Assembly (NCBI GenBank): GCA_028564925.1
Contig: CM053030.1
Location: 376,992,945 to 377,056,944, forward strand
Reading direction: 5' to 3'
DNA length: 64,000 bases
From: Lithobates sylvaticus
Lineage: Eukaryota > Chordata > Amphibia > Anura > Ranidae
A program made the translations under genes and the position numbers. The notes under the pieces are model-generated. The model had not been told where the DNA came from. It saw only the letters and a program-made list of their open reading frames with translations, and made no database searches. Positions 1 through 11,759 of this stretch are shown one piece after another; position 1 is the first letter of the stretch; every line of letters starts with the position of its first letter.

Positions 1-520
1 ACATAGTTTATTATGCTGTTATCAATGGAAAAGGGAGTGATCAGTACCGATCACTCACTTTGTGCATAACAAGGGGAAAGGCCAGTAAATTACATATTTT
101 CTGGCCCCTTTCTCCATTCTCTATCCTGACACATGCCCTGTACCCACAGCAGCCAGGAAGGGGGAGGGGCAGCACAGTGACAGAGGGAATCAGAAGTAGG
201 CAGAACAGGGGAGAGAATCAGTGCAGAGAAAGCAATTAAAGGTACAATACCCTATGTCTCTCCCTGTAGCAGCTGAAAGCTGGCAGGAGGGAGAGAAACT
301 GGCTTTCAGTTGCTGCAGAGAGCTGCACAAGGCATCCTTTTTGTAATTTCCCCTCCACCACACTGATTTCCCCCTGCTGTTTGGGCCCCACCAATGGGTG
401 GCCCTGCTCCTCATACAGGTACATGACAGAGCTGTTGGAGTTGGTGAAATTGCATGTACATGGATAGGAAACTGACTACATGAATGGGTCCAGAGAATGG
501 TGATAAATGATTCATTCTCT
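1..520. other. intronic sequence, no gene recognised
   Basis: No coding frame with family character was found on either strand. The longest frame here is a low-complexity reading with no recognisable motif. It is taken as intron 4 of the host gene, which runs on the minus strand. Confidence 0.4.
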
Positions 521-524
521 GAAT

Positions 525-1030
525 GGTCTACAGTGGTTAATAGTGTGCCCCAGGATTCTGTCTTGGGGCCAATAAATATATTTAGCACAGGATGTTGCAT
601 CATTACAGTAAGACATTGATAAAACATGGGGTCAAGTAGCTACATAGCAAATGAGGTTCAATATTGAGAAATATAAGGTTACGCACCTGGGTGCAAAAAA
701 TACATCTGCAAATGCACAACAGAAGGGGCTTTCCTGGGAAAAATCAGTAATGGAAAAGGATCCGGGGGTGCTTGTGGATCACAGACGTAGAAATAGGATG
801 CAATATGAAGCAGCAGCTAACAAGGCTAGTGAAATATTATCATGCATTAAAAAAGGCATATATTTAATAGATAAATCACTCATTCTACCCCTTTACAAAA
901 CACTGGCTCAGCCTCTTTTTGGATTTGCAGTTCAGTTTTGGTCACCAACCCTTGAGAAAACTGTTGATGAGTTAAAAAGAGTTCAGCAAAGGACAACCAC
1001 CATTAATAAGGGGAGTGGAGGACATCAGCT
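525..1030 (+). mobile_element. CR1/L2-type LINE, 5'- and 3'-truncated reverse transcriptase fragment
   Basis: Around 545-580 the reading GVPQDSVLGP matches the reverse-transcriptase motif GVPQGSVLGP of CR1/L2-like LINEs. After a short internal loss, the frame from 651 gives MRFNIEKYKVTHLG, then EKDPGVLVD, then LPLYKTLAQPLFGFAVQFWSP, then LKRVQQR. These are the consecutive C-terminal RT blocks of this LINE group. The frame has degenerated at both ends and is not expected to work. It lies antisense to the host gene. The clade call (CR1/L2 rather than Rex or Jockey) is from memory of consensus motifs. Confidence 0.7.
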
Positions 1031-1059
1031 TTGGGGATTCATTACATTGATTACATTAC

Positions 1060-2395
1060 ATTTAATGACAGCTATGACAACAGTCAGAATAAACATGTGT
1101 TGGAAACTGCCTACTTTACCGCCCATTGACCGACAAACCCCTACTTACAGGCGAGTGTTTCCATGCTGGGACACTCAAAGACTATGGGACTTTGAAAAAA
1201 GACAGCGGACTCCATACTCTCCCCCTTTGGACATTTTTCCAGCTACATAGCTACTTAAGCAGCACAATGAAAGAGGGTAACTACACCAGACAGCTGACAG
1301 AGTTAGAAAAAACCTGTGCCGAGGGCAAACATGTCCCCAAAGTCACCTCCTTGGCCTATACCTGGTTACAGAACACAAACACATAAAAAGTGGACAGATT
1401 TCGGACTCACTGGTCCACAACCCTAGAGACAAATATAACCAAGAATCAATGGAGAATAGCATGCATACATGCACATAAGTGCTCAATTAGCACCAAAACA
1501 CAAGAAACGTCCTACAAACTGTTACAGTAACTGATCGGTATACCACTCCGGCAAAAATACACGTCTGGAATACACAGACCCCAGACACATGTTGGAGATG
1601 TGGCAGTGGCAAGGGCACCATTGTTCACATCTGGTAGCATTGGCCTTCCCTGGCCACCTATTGGAGCAAGGTACGAGAACAGATAAAGCAAATCACTGAG
1701 ACCACGATGGAACTCAATGCTGCCTGCTGTCTACTCCACATCTCGAGCTTCACGCTCAAGAGATATAAAAACTCTCTAACAAAGCACCTGCTAAATGCAG
1801 CCAAAGCACTGATACCTGCTCTCTGGAGATCCACGAGCCCCGAGTGCCTTCTATCTCAGACTGGCTAACACAAGTTGCTGAACTGTGTGAAATGGAAGAC
1901 AGATTAGCTCAAGCCACGGACAGGTTCCACAAAACCTGGTCACCCTGGTTTGCTTTCTGCTACTCTGATGGGTACCAAGAGCTGAAATCAGGATGTTCAT
2001 CGATCCAAACCTCCCCCTCTGATTACTCTACTCTTACCCAAACCTCCCCCCTTTTCTTTTACCTCTTTACTATTATCTGCACTTTTAGCTGTATAGCTGT
2101 ATATAGAACCTCAAGTATATCTAAACAAATAACTCAGCAAATAGTTAAAATGTCTAATTACTTTTAGGCCAGGTTTACCTGGACAGCAGATCTATCTGAT
2201 GAGCACATAGTAGCTCTGGGCCACTCTTGCGGCTGGATATTGCTCTGTCATTTGAGATTACTTAACAACAGGATTACTCTGCAAGCTACAACAGCTAACA
2301 GCATTATGGTCATGTTATCTATACATGTTACCTGCATTTTGTGTTGCAACTACATACTTTCTTTTCAATAAACTTTAAATGTAAAAAAAAACAAA
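1060..2395 (+). mobile_element. L1-type LINE, 3' end of ORF2 and 3' UTR
   Basis: The decisive piece is at about 1575-1690, which reads TCWRCGSGKGTIVHIWW followed by WPSLATYWSKV. This is the cysteine/histidine C-terminal domain of L1 ORF2 (usual form CWRCG...GT..HIWW.C). Upstream readings near 1130-1390 fit the region preceding it. The element ends with AATAAA at 2368-2373 and an A-rich tail to about 2395. Several frames are needed to read it, so it is dead. It is 5'-truncated, as most L1 copies are, and is antisense to the host gene. Confidence 0.72.
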
Positions 2396-2985
2396 AACAT
2401 GTGGGGCTTTGGTGCTCACTAGTCATATTTTGAACCTATTGGAAAATAAAAATAATATGGAGAGACATGAAATAAAATAAACGAAAGACCCCCAATAAAA
2501 CAAACTAAAAAAGACTGCGGTGGCAGGAAGGGGGGTCTGCAACTAAAGAGCAACTATAGTTTTTGCTGATACACAAAGAAGATGATCCAGAAAAGGACTG
2601 TTTTGTGTCTGATCTGTAAACACTGGCAAGTACACAAAAATATGTTGCCCACCACAATGCAATGCACAGTATATTGGTGCAATATGGAACAGTAAAGCAC
2701 CATATAGCAACTAACTCTTTTTACACAGACTGTCATCTCTCCCTAAACTACTCCAACACATGCTGACAAATGTTGGCTGGAAACACAATCTTTTATGAGG
2801 GGGGGCTGACACCTAAAAAAAGCCACCATTATAGGGCATTTCCAGCTCTGCTGACCACAGTTGAAAGGTCAGACAAAAATGTATGATTACAAAGAATTTG
2901 GTCTGCAACATTTCTACATAAATTCACCTGGACTGCAATTTTGTTTTACACTGCTGTATTAGCTGCAAACCTTTGGTACCTGTAA
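2396..2985. other. intronic sequence, nothing recognised
   Basis: AT-rich sequence with short A runs; no repeat ends, tRNA-like boxes or coding motifs were recognised. Confidence 0.4.
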
Positions 2986-3380
2986 TGCCCTGTACACACG
3001 GTCAGATATTCCGATGGAAAAAGTCCGATTGCATTATGTTGTCGGAAAATCCGATCATGTGTGGGCTCTAGCGGGCTTTTTCCGTCTGAATTTCCGCCGG
3101 AAAAAATTTGAGAGCAGGATCTAAAATTTTCCGACAACAAAATCCGTTCTGACTTTTTCCGATCGTGTATAGATAATTCCAACGCACAAAGTGCCACTCA
3201 TGCTCAGAAGAAATTTGGAGACGAAAGCTATTGGCTACGTCCCGTCGTACATTTTATACGTCACCTCATTCGGAACGATTATCCGACCGTGTGTGTGCGC
3301 AACACAAGTTTCGGCCAAAATCTGTCGAAAAAAATCAGACGAATTTTGTGGTCGGAATGTCCGACCGTGTGTACGGGGCA
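2986..3380. mobile_element. PIF/Harbinger-like MITE, copy A
   Basis: Terminal inverted repeats TGCCCTGTACACACGG at 2986 and its complement ending at 3380 (right end ACCGTGTGTACGGGGCA). The element is flanked by identical trinucleotides TAA at 2983-2985 and 3381-3383. A 3-bp TWA target duplication is the signature of PIF/Harbinger transposons. There is no transposase frame, so it is non-autonomous. Internal sequence (around 3225-3270) is shared with the copies at 20659, 48907 and 53193. Confidence 0.75.
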
Positions 3381-3383
3381 TAA

Positions 3384-6300
3384 GACATTCGTTTACAAGG
3401 GGGCACGGATTGAAGATACTAAGGTTGTAGGCATGTGCAGTCTTAGTTTTCATATATTCCTTAGTATATATTTATACTTCTTTTCTTTCTTCTAAGTAAG
3501 AATTGCTGAATTCAATGGCTATGGAAAATATTACAGTCAGCTCGGTAACCCTGAATAAACATGAATATGCAATTGCTGTAAATTGTTAAATCATAGTAAG
3601 CACACATTCAGCCATCATCATACTTTAAAGTCGATCACCTAAATATTTTGCATGAATGGGAGCCAAGGTTAAAATTATTTGTGTACCAAACAAATAGGCA
3701 GTTATACAACCCAATAAAGTTTAATAAAAATGGCATAGCTTATGTCAGGGTATTTATTGCTGCCATTCGTTTTTAAAACTGCCTAAATATGTTATACACT
3801 GAAATTTATTCTGCAAACACAGCATGCAGCATTTAGAATTTACATACTTTTGTTGTTTGCATTGACATTGGTTTACAGTCATAAACGCTATTGAAACTTA
3901 TCTTAAATCAGCTTTACACGAGCTTGCATTTATATGTTTTTATAACTAGCAAAATGGAATAGCTGACAGGATTTTTTTTTTTACACTTGGATTTTGTCAA
4001 AAGCATTTATTTCTCATTACATTTGATTAACTGACCATGTCAAAGGCATAAAACTGCAACATTTCACCCAAAGCTTTTAAGAAAAAAGCAAGATAAAATT
4101 CAAAGTCATGATCATCACACCATCATCACTTTAAATATATGCATTGCTTCAAGAGCCACTATGCCTCCAAGCCAAAGGGAGGGAAATACATTTAATGTAT
4201 TTAAGTGAAATTAGATGTAGGTGCAACGTTTAAATACACTTTGGCTTAAAGAACAGACTGTTGTACAATGACAAATAACTTTGGTGATAGTAGTCTTATA
4301 AGTAAGGGTATCAAAAAGGTTTCACATTACGGAAACAGGATGAGTAAGTTGCAGTGGCTAGCACATCATGATGCCAAAACTGTGGCGGAAGGATCACTCT
4401 TTTTGTTTAGTAAAACTCCAATCAAACAATTTACTTTTCCATTTTAAAAGAATTCAATATGTGCTTGCACTCAGGGTTAATTGAACTCTTATGAAGCCTA
4501 TATAAATTTAGAGCCAACCTGTATGATACAGCTGGAGATTTCAGCATCTTTTTTGATTTTCTGTATTTAAACGTCAAAGAGGAAGGTGGCTGTCAACCTA
4601 ACTAACAGCTACATGGCTAGGTACCTGCAACTATATCCTTCCTCCATTTGGGGAAATTAGAATATTATTTTGCCTCTGGGATCCCCAAGAGAAGAATAGC
4701 TGTGTTTCTATCAAAACATTTAAGGGGCATAGGGCCCCTTTTTTCATTATATTTCCATTTATAACCTAAGAACAAATATCATGTTAGGACGAATGACATT
4801 CTAAGTATGGCTGGCAAAATAACAGGAGATCTTTCAGAGTATGGGATGAGCAATTCTGCCTGAAAACTTTAGCAAATCCAGGATAATGTTCACAGATTTT
4901 ACCTGCAAACTCATTAAAGCCTATGGGGAATAAATCTTTGTATTCCACTCTGGTCAAGTGTAGAGCTAATAAGCAAACTACTTTCAAACAAAAGCCAATG
5001 CCTACATTAAAAAGTAAAAAAATTATATTAAAAAAGCAGTCTCCCTAACATGTCCAACACACACAGATAATATGGCTGCTGTGAACTTGTTGTTCATTCC
5101 TTCAAATTATTTGCACTTGTGACTTAACTGACCAGGACAAAGACTATGCACTTTATTCTTGATGTTTCTTTTTATTTCTGGTGTTGAAAAGAAAACTTAT
5201 TTGCCAAAAGTTTACAATTCAAGAACCCCCTAAATCCTATGGTAGAACCTCTTTCTTATTTTAGAGTAACACTTCAACTGGCCAGTGAACAAAAAATAAA
5301 TACACATAACATTTTAGTTAATTTACTCTACACTAGTTTATGATGACCTTTACAACTGTCATTTCATACTTTTTTTTTACACCCAGGAGGTTATTTGATT
5401 GTAGTCTTCATATACATTCACCTAAAAATGCTAAGATGTGTTTATTGTATGCATGTTATGAATCAGCAGTAAAACATTAGCAATAATGTACCTAATACAG
5501 GACTGAAGTGCAATTGATTTTTGTTACATGGATTTTGAAGAGCTGGCTCCAGTGTGCTGTGATACTGCATGTTCAAAAATTGCTCTTCAAACAGGGGAAG
5601 CACATCAAAGAAACCACAAAATCAATAAAAGCTGAATCTAACTCTTTGTGAAGGGACATTTGGAAAGGTGATTAATCCCTTGAATACTGGATATTTTAAC
5701 ATGCTGGAATTTTACCAGCAAAATGCTAATTCAAAGCAAAATCTAATTTATAAAAGCTACAAGCAAAGTTCACACAACAGGATTTACATCACCTTTTATC
5801 ACATTCTTATCAGCCTTATCAGCCCAATGAGAAATCCATATTCAGTTTACATTTCAGTTTGATTATTTAATTTCCTTGCTAGTGTTGCCTGCTGCATACA
5901 TTGTCTTTATAAAAGCCATGCATACATTTTTTACCGCACTGCACATGTACAATATTCCTCATTTATATTCATAACAACTATGACCTTTATACCCTATTTT
6001 CTTTGGACTTATTATATATTTTTTTCATTTCCAGTCTTTAAGACCATCCAATAGTTAGTCATTACTAAAAATACAAGGTATTATGTGCTGCATCTTAAAT
6101 AAACAAACATATTTAATTGCTTTTTATTTCCACTAGTCACTTTTGAGAGATGTGATGCTTGCTGAGATTTCTGAGGAAAAAAAAATATGTTTAACCAGTT
6201 TGAATTTTATTGCCAAGTTTTAGTTTCCCTGTAGTGCTAATGCCAAAAATGATCTTCTTTTTAAAATAACGAAAGGTTCGATATTGGGCAGCTCTGTAAA

Positions 6301-6626
6301 CTGGTTCAAAGTGATATATATACATGCATAGATTTTTTTTTTTTTTGTGGTGGCAATGATCCAATTACTCACAACCGATTATGATTAACAGGATTGCAAA
6401 TGCTTAGGGTTGGAGTTTAAATCAGTAAAAGTGTTTTTACTTTCTAAGGAAAACATCTGAAAGAGGCAGTCTGTAGAGGCTCTGAGGATCTGTTTTTTTT
6501 TGTGCAGAAGGTAGTGTAGTGGATTACAAGGCATTTTTCTTCCATACTCCTCCCAGGTGCCGTGCATCCACTCACATGCAAGTGCTAATAGTGCACTTTA
6601 TTTCCTCTTTCTCAGGGATGCAGAGA
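3384..6626. other. intronic sequence, no gene or repeat recognised
   Basis: About 3.2 kb of AT-rich, apparently single-copy sequence. Short frames such as the one on the minus strand at 4784-4987 have no recognisable domain and no splice-site support. It is the longest stretch in the first half of the window without identifiable mobile DNA. Confidence 0.45.
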
Positions 6627-6628
6627 TA

Positions 6629-8219
6629 CAGTACCCCACAAAAGTGAGTACATCCCTCATATTTTTGTAAATATTTTATTATATCTTTTCATGTGACAAC
6701 ACTGAAGAAATGAAACTTTGTAGTAGTAGTGAGTGTACAGCTTGTATAACAGTGTACATTTGCTGTCCTCTCAAAATAGCTCAACACACATCCATTAATT
6801 TCTAAACCGCTGGCAACAAAAGTGAATACACCCCTAAGTGAAAATGTCCAAATTGGGCCCAATTAGCCATTTCCCCTCCCCGATGTCATGTGACTCATTA
6901 GTGTTTCAAGGTTTTAGGTGTGAATGGGGAGCAGATGTGTTAAATTTGGTGTTATCACTCTCACTGCCTCATACTGGCCACTGGAAGTTTAACATAGTAA
7001 ATCATGGCAAAGAACTTTGGGGATCTGAAAAAAAGAATTGTTGCTCTACATAAAGATGGCCTAGACTATAAGAAGATTGACAAAACCCTGAAACTAAGCT
7101 GCAGCATGGTGGCCAAGACCATACAGCAGTTTTACAGTACAGGTTCCACTCAGAACAGGCCTCGCCATGGTCAACCAAAGAGGTTGAGTGCACATGCTCA
7201 GCTTCATATCCAGAGGTTGTCTTTGGGAAATAGATATATGAGTGCTGCCAGCATTTCTGCAGGGGTTTAAGGGGTGTCATGCTCAGACCATACGCCACAC
7301 ATTGCATTAAATTGGTCTGCATGGCTTTCATCACAGAAGTAAGCCTCTTCTAAATATGATGCACAGGAAACCATGCAAACAGTTTGCTGAAGACAGGCAG
7401 GGTTCCAGTAATCCATGTCCTGTGGTCTGATGGGACCAAGATAAACTTATTTGGTTCAGATGGTGTCAACCAGGTGAGGAGTACAAAGACAAGTGTGTCT
7501 TGCCTACAGTCAAGCATTATGGTGGGAGTATCATGGTCTGAGGCTGCATGATTGCTGCCGGCACTAGGAAGCTACAGTTCATTGAGGGAACCATGAATGC
7601 CAACATGTACTGGGACATACTGAAGCAGGGTATGATCTACTCCCTTCAGAGACTGGGCCGCAAGGCAGTATTCCAACATGATAACAACCCCAAACACACC
7701 TCCAAGACAACCACTGCCGTGCTAAAGAAGCTGAGGGTAAAGGTGATAGACTGGCCCAGCATGTCTTCAGACCTAGACACTATTGAGCATCTGTGGGGCA
7801 TCCTTAAATGAAAGGTGGAGGAGCGCAAGGTTTCTAACATCCACCAGCTCTGTGATGTCATCATGGAGGAGTGAAAGAGGATCCCAGATGCAAACCTGTG
7901 AAGCTTTGGTGAACTCCATGCCGAAGAGGGTTAAGGCAGTACTGGAAAATATTGGTGGCTACACAAAATATTGACACTCTGGGCCAAATTTGGATATTTT
8001 CACTTAGGGGTGTACTCATTTTTGTTGCCAGCGGTTTAGACATTAATGGCTGTGTGTTGAGTTATTTTGAGGGGATGGCAAATTTGCACTGTTATACAAG
8101 CTGTACATTTACTACTTTACATTGTAGCAAAGTGTCATTTCTTCAGTTTTGTCACATGAAAAGATATAATAAAATATTTACAAAAATGTGAGGTATGTGC
8201 TCACTTTTGTGAGATACTG
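6629..8219 (+). mobile_element. Tc1/mariner element, complete ends, decayed transposase
   Basis: Begins CAGTACCCCACAAAAGTGAG at 6629 and ends in the matching complement at 8219, with TA on both sides (6627-6628 and 8220-8221). The inverted repeats are long, about 230 bp, and visibly diverged from each other, so the insertion is old. The transposase lies on the + strand between them. The total of 1591 bp is normal for Tc1-like elements. Confidence 0.9.
7004..7974 (+). pseudogene. Tc1-like (DD34E) transposase remnant
   Basis: Starts MAKNFGDLKKRIVALHKDG, the N-terminal paired-like helix-turn-helix. The first frame stops at 7268-7270. Later pieces hold the catalytic core: WSDGTKINLFG around 7411-7450 (first Asp), FQHDNNPKHTSK around 7671-7710 (second Asp) and DLDTIEHLWG around 7770-7800 (Glu, 34 residues after the second Asp). 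The C-terminal NIGGYTKY occurs just before 7974. At least two frame changes and internal stops separate these parts, so it encodes no working enzyme. Confidence 0.85.
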
Positions 8220-8229
8220 TATTAGTCTG

Positions 8230-8421
8230 CTGACTTTGTTAGCTGCATCCTAGCATTGCATGCTTTTGTTGAGTCTGTGGTACATGTATCCTCAGATCTT
8301 TTTCTATCCCTGATTCCCCCAGAGGATGGTACAGTAGAAAGCACAGCTTATTAAAGTTAGCCCAATTGACATTTAGTGTTCTTGCCATACCTACATCTCT
8401 CTTTCTTGTATTTAACAACAA
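8230..8421 (-). mobile_element. CR1/L2-type LINE scrap
   Basis: On the minus strand the reading PLGESGIEKDLRIHV followed by a cysteine/glutamine-rich stretch fits the block just after the MHLG motif of CR1/L2 reverse transcriptases (usual form EEKDLGVIVD). It ends next to the Tc1 element on its left. This is the only recognised LINE in sense orientation to the host gene. The call rests on a single motif block. Confidence 0.45.
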
Positions 8422-9268
8422 TCATAATTACTCTGGGATCACTGTTACCCAAGTTGCCCCTAATGTTCACATCTGCAATCAGCTTGTGTTATTTTAAAGT
8501 AGTGTGTACTGGGGAGCTGGCAGTAAGAAAGAGGGTTGAGATGTGGGATGGCAGTGAGGAGGAGGAACACATGGAGGTATCAATGGGGATGTTTCACCCC
8601 TCCCTGATACAAGGGTACAATTAGGGGATTTTCAGCCACAATCTCAGAGTAGCCCATCATGCAGCACTTTGAGGATCTGTGGTGAACAAACACTTTGCAT
8701 CCTCATTTTCTGATTTTGACAGGATCCACTCTGATGAGCAATATACCTTAGGTTCTGTGATCGCTCACAGGAAACTCTTGAACCATATTTTTGATGATTA
8801 CATAGGAGGATGGGGGGTCTGGGTGCTTATGGTGGGGAGGAATGTTGGGGTATAGCAAATGGAATGGAAAAATTATACAGTTTGGGAGAAATCAGGTTTT
8901 TACAATTGTAACTGGGAAGCTGACTATTTATAACCTGGAATGAGAGTGTGTTGTGTTTTGGTTGCACTGTGTTTTAAAATTTGTTTTTCAAAGGATTCAG
9001 TTTAGGTGCTACAAAAAAGGTACCTCTTAGACGGACTGTCAGCAACAACTGTTTGATGTGCTCTAATCACGCTAAGCTAAATGTTATATTAAAAAACAAA
9101 AAATCAACAACAAAAATTGCGATCAGCAGCACACTTTTTATGAGGAAGTATTGTCCAAAATGTACTAGAAACAACAGGCAGGTGATTTACTACAAGAGTT
9201 AAAAGACCACAGATGACACAGCAGTGTGAAATTGTCAAGTAGCAGAAAAAGTATAAATAACAAGGCTT
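8422..9268. other. intronic sequence, nothing recognised
   Basis: Mixed AT-rich sequence without coding motifs or recognised repeat ends. Confidence 0.4.
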
Positions 9269-9270
9269 AA

Positions 9271-9576
9271 GCCTAATACACACTGGCCGAATGTCGGGCC
9301 CGTTCAATAAAAAACGTCCGACATTCGGGCTGTGTGTGGCAAACGGTCCGACAGAAGCATGCTGGAAAACCAGCAGCCGACTGGTTCTCGATCAGCACTC
9401 ACAGCCATTGGTATCTGACTGGAGTATTCTGGTGGTGGGGCTCTTTCAGAACACAATAGCTCAGCAGGGGAGATCGCTGTAATAACGTTGGATCTTTAGT
9501 ACAGTGGGTCTGACCTGAGCTGTCAGTTTTCCTGAGCTGATCTGAGCTGTCAGTTTTCAGATAGTGTGTACTAGGC
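9271..9576. mobile_element. short TIR element (MITE), Harbinger-like ends
   Basis: Left end GCCTAATACACACT at 9271 and right end AGTGTGTACTAGGC ending at 9576 are imperfect inverted repeats. The left end resembles the Harbinger-like family elsewhere in the window (GCCCCATACACACGG). A second internal inverted pair around the motif GTCGGGCCCG / CATTCGGGC lies near the left end. No clean target duplication was seen, so the class is uncertain. Confidence 0.55.
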
Positions 9577-9579
9577 TTT

Positions 9580-11295
9580 TCCTAATTTACTAGAGACATA
9601 GAGCACAGGATTGGGCTTTACTACAAGAATTAAGATAGAGATAGAGGATGGATAAAGAGGCTATAATAGTGTAAAAGGATCCATCAGCAGGGCAGTTTTA
9701 TTAAGATCTGTGATAATAGACCTAACCAGTGTATGCCTGCAACATATTTTATCTATAGGGATTGGGTGTTGTGGCAAATGTGAGTGATATGTAAGGAACT
9801 TTTGGTAAAGAATGTAATAATTCAACCCCATGGTCTTGTCTGCTTAGCAGTTCAGTGATACCTGAATTGACCTTCCCCTCCGCAGTATCTGGCATTCACT
9901 GATACATGTCCCATTTCAAAGGTTGACCCTCTGGAAAGCAGTATACCCCCATTGCATTGTCCCTGCATAGTTTCATTTCTACCCTTCTTAGGAGCCCCAG
10001 ACATCTTACACACTCTGTTTACTCCCGCTGTATGTTTGCCTCCGACCCCCCCACACACACACACACAAACAAATTTATATACACCTAGAAGGAGACTTTT
10101 TACCAAAATTCTTACAATTACTATGTTACATGAGAATCTTCTTATTTTATTTCAAATGTCATGGCAGGTTACATAGTCATCTTGATCTTTGTCTTAAATT
10201 GGAAGTTCAGCCTTTTTCTTAACTAAGCTTAAACCTCCCTACTCCCACCCCTTCTAAAACCTATTTGCTCTCAGATTAGGCAAGTATACACATTTCACAG
10301 GGTAGATATGATAGGATTTAAAAGGGTGTGGGAGAATTTTAAAGCTTAGTGAGGACTAGGCTGGACTTCCACTTTACCTTCAAGTTGCTGTTTTGGAAAA
10401 TATGGTCTGTCATAATACTGGGTGCATCAGGGACTTATAATTCCTATATTGTCTGAGATGTGTACAATGCTGGAAATATCACTTCCATTTTATGTACATT
10501 TGTATACATTTAAATGTTAGAACAATTTCTGACAACATAAATAAAGGAATTAAAACAAAATATATTAACCATGCTAAAAGCACTATCAGATACCATTTGT
10601 TGGCATTACCTCTTTCCAGCTACTGTAGTTCTTCTCTTTTGAAAATAAACTTCGTGACATCCCATCAGTGGTTGACAGTAATATATTGCTAAGCCTTGCC
10701 ATTAGGGTTAGGGAGAGCCTTTATACAAGTGGAGGAAATTACCTTGTAAATTGAAACTAAAATTTGTTGGGCGATGTCATTCTCTTGATCACAGTAGTGT
10801 TTAATAAGATTAATGTGCACTAATGACCAACTGTGACAAGTCTTGCAATGTTCATTTTATATGCTTGGCACAAATCCACCTGAGCATACATATAATGATC
10901 CTTATGCTCGGCAGAATGAATGCAAATAAATCAAACACACCCAGATTGTCGACTCCTCTCATTCTACCTCCCCCTTCCCAGAGCACAGGAAAGATTTTAT
11001 ACCATTATATTTCAGGAGATATATCCTTCAGATAATTACAGTATTTAGACAGTACTTAAGAAGATGATGAATGAACATCTATTTTTTTTTTTTTATATAG
11101 AACTCTGCTATGTAGGTAGTATTTGTTAAAAAATATGTTCTTACTCTTCCTCTGCATAGAATTTTTGTGGTTATTTCCTATTTACGGCAAAGGGTATAAT
11201 CCTTCATTTTTTAAGTGTAAAATAAAATATTTTTAAGTTGCAGTCATTAACTGATAAGAATAATAAAATTAAAGTTGAGAAATCAAAATACACAC
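9580..11295. other. intronic sequence with a short CA/AC tract
   Basis: No gene recognised. A CA dinucleotide tract lies at 10051-10068 beside a C run. The remainder is AT-rich. Confidence 0.4.
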
Positions 11296-11299
11296 AGAG

Positions 11300-11492
11300 T
11301 GGAATTTGCAGTGCCTCTTTACACTGAGGTCAATGTGGGGCCCCTTGCAATAGTGGTTAGTGAAGAAGTGAAGTGAAGAAGTTCCCCCTTACAATGATGA
11401 TCGGAGAAGAAGTTCCCCATGCATCAATCACAAGTAGAGAAATATCCTCTTACATTGATGGTCAGTGGAGAAGTGCCCTCTTACATTGATGG
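11300..11492 (+). repeat. minisatellite, left part (unit about 40 bp)
   Basis: Imperfect repeats of the theme GTGGAGAAGTGCCCTCTTAC followed by ATTGATGGTCA. The same theme resumes at 12850 after an interruption of about 1.35 kb, so the array was probably continuous before the intervening sequence arrived. Confidence 0.6.
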
Positions 11493-11568
11493 TATCCAAT
11501 GTGGGTGAGACAGCACTGAACTAGTGTGCAGTCTGGTATCCCCGGAGGTGATCTGAGATGTATCTCAG

Positions 11569-11734
11569 ATCAAAGAAGCAGCAACCAAGACCCTAACAAG
11601 GCTCACCTACATCTTGCCTTCAGCGGCGACGTTCCACTATAAAGAAATATACATATTTCTTTATAGGGGAACGTGGCCGTTGAAGGCAAGATGTAGGTGA
11701 GCCTTGTTAGGGTCTTGGTTGATGCTTCTTTGAT
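11569..11734. repeat. long hairpin (arms about 83 bp)
   Basis: The left arm from ATCAAAGAAGCAGCAACCAA and the right arm ending TTGGTTGATGCTTCTTTGAT pair over about 83 bp with about four mismatches and almost no loop (centre near 11652). A smaller perfect palindrome, GATCTGAGAT / ATCTCAGATC, sits directly before it at 11550-11571. No coding content. Confidence 0.85.
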
Positions 11735-11759
11735 AGCGATGGAAAATGGATACATAAGA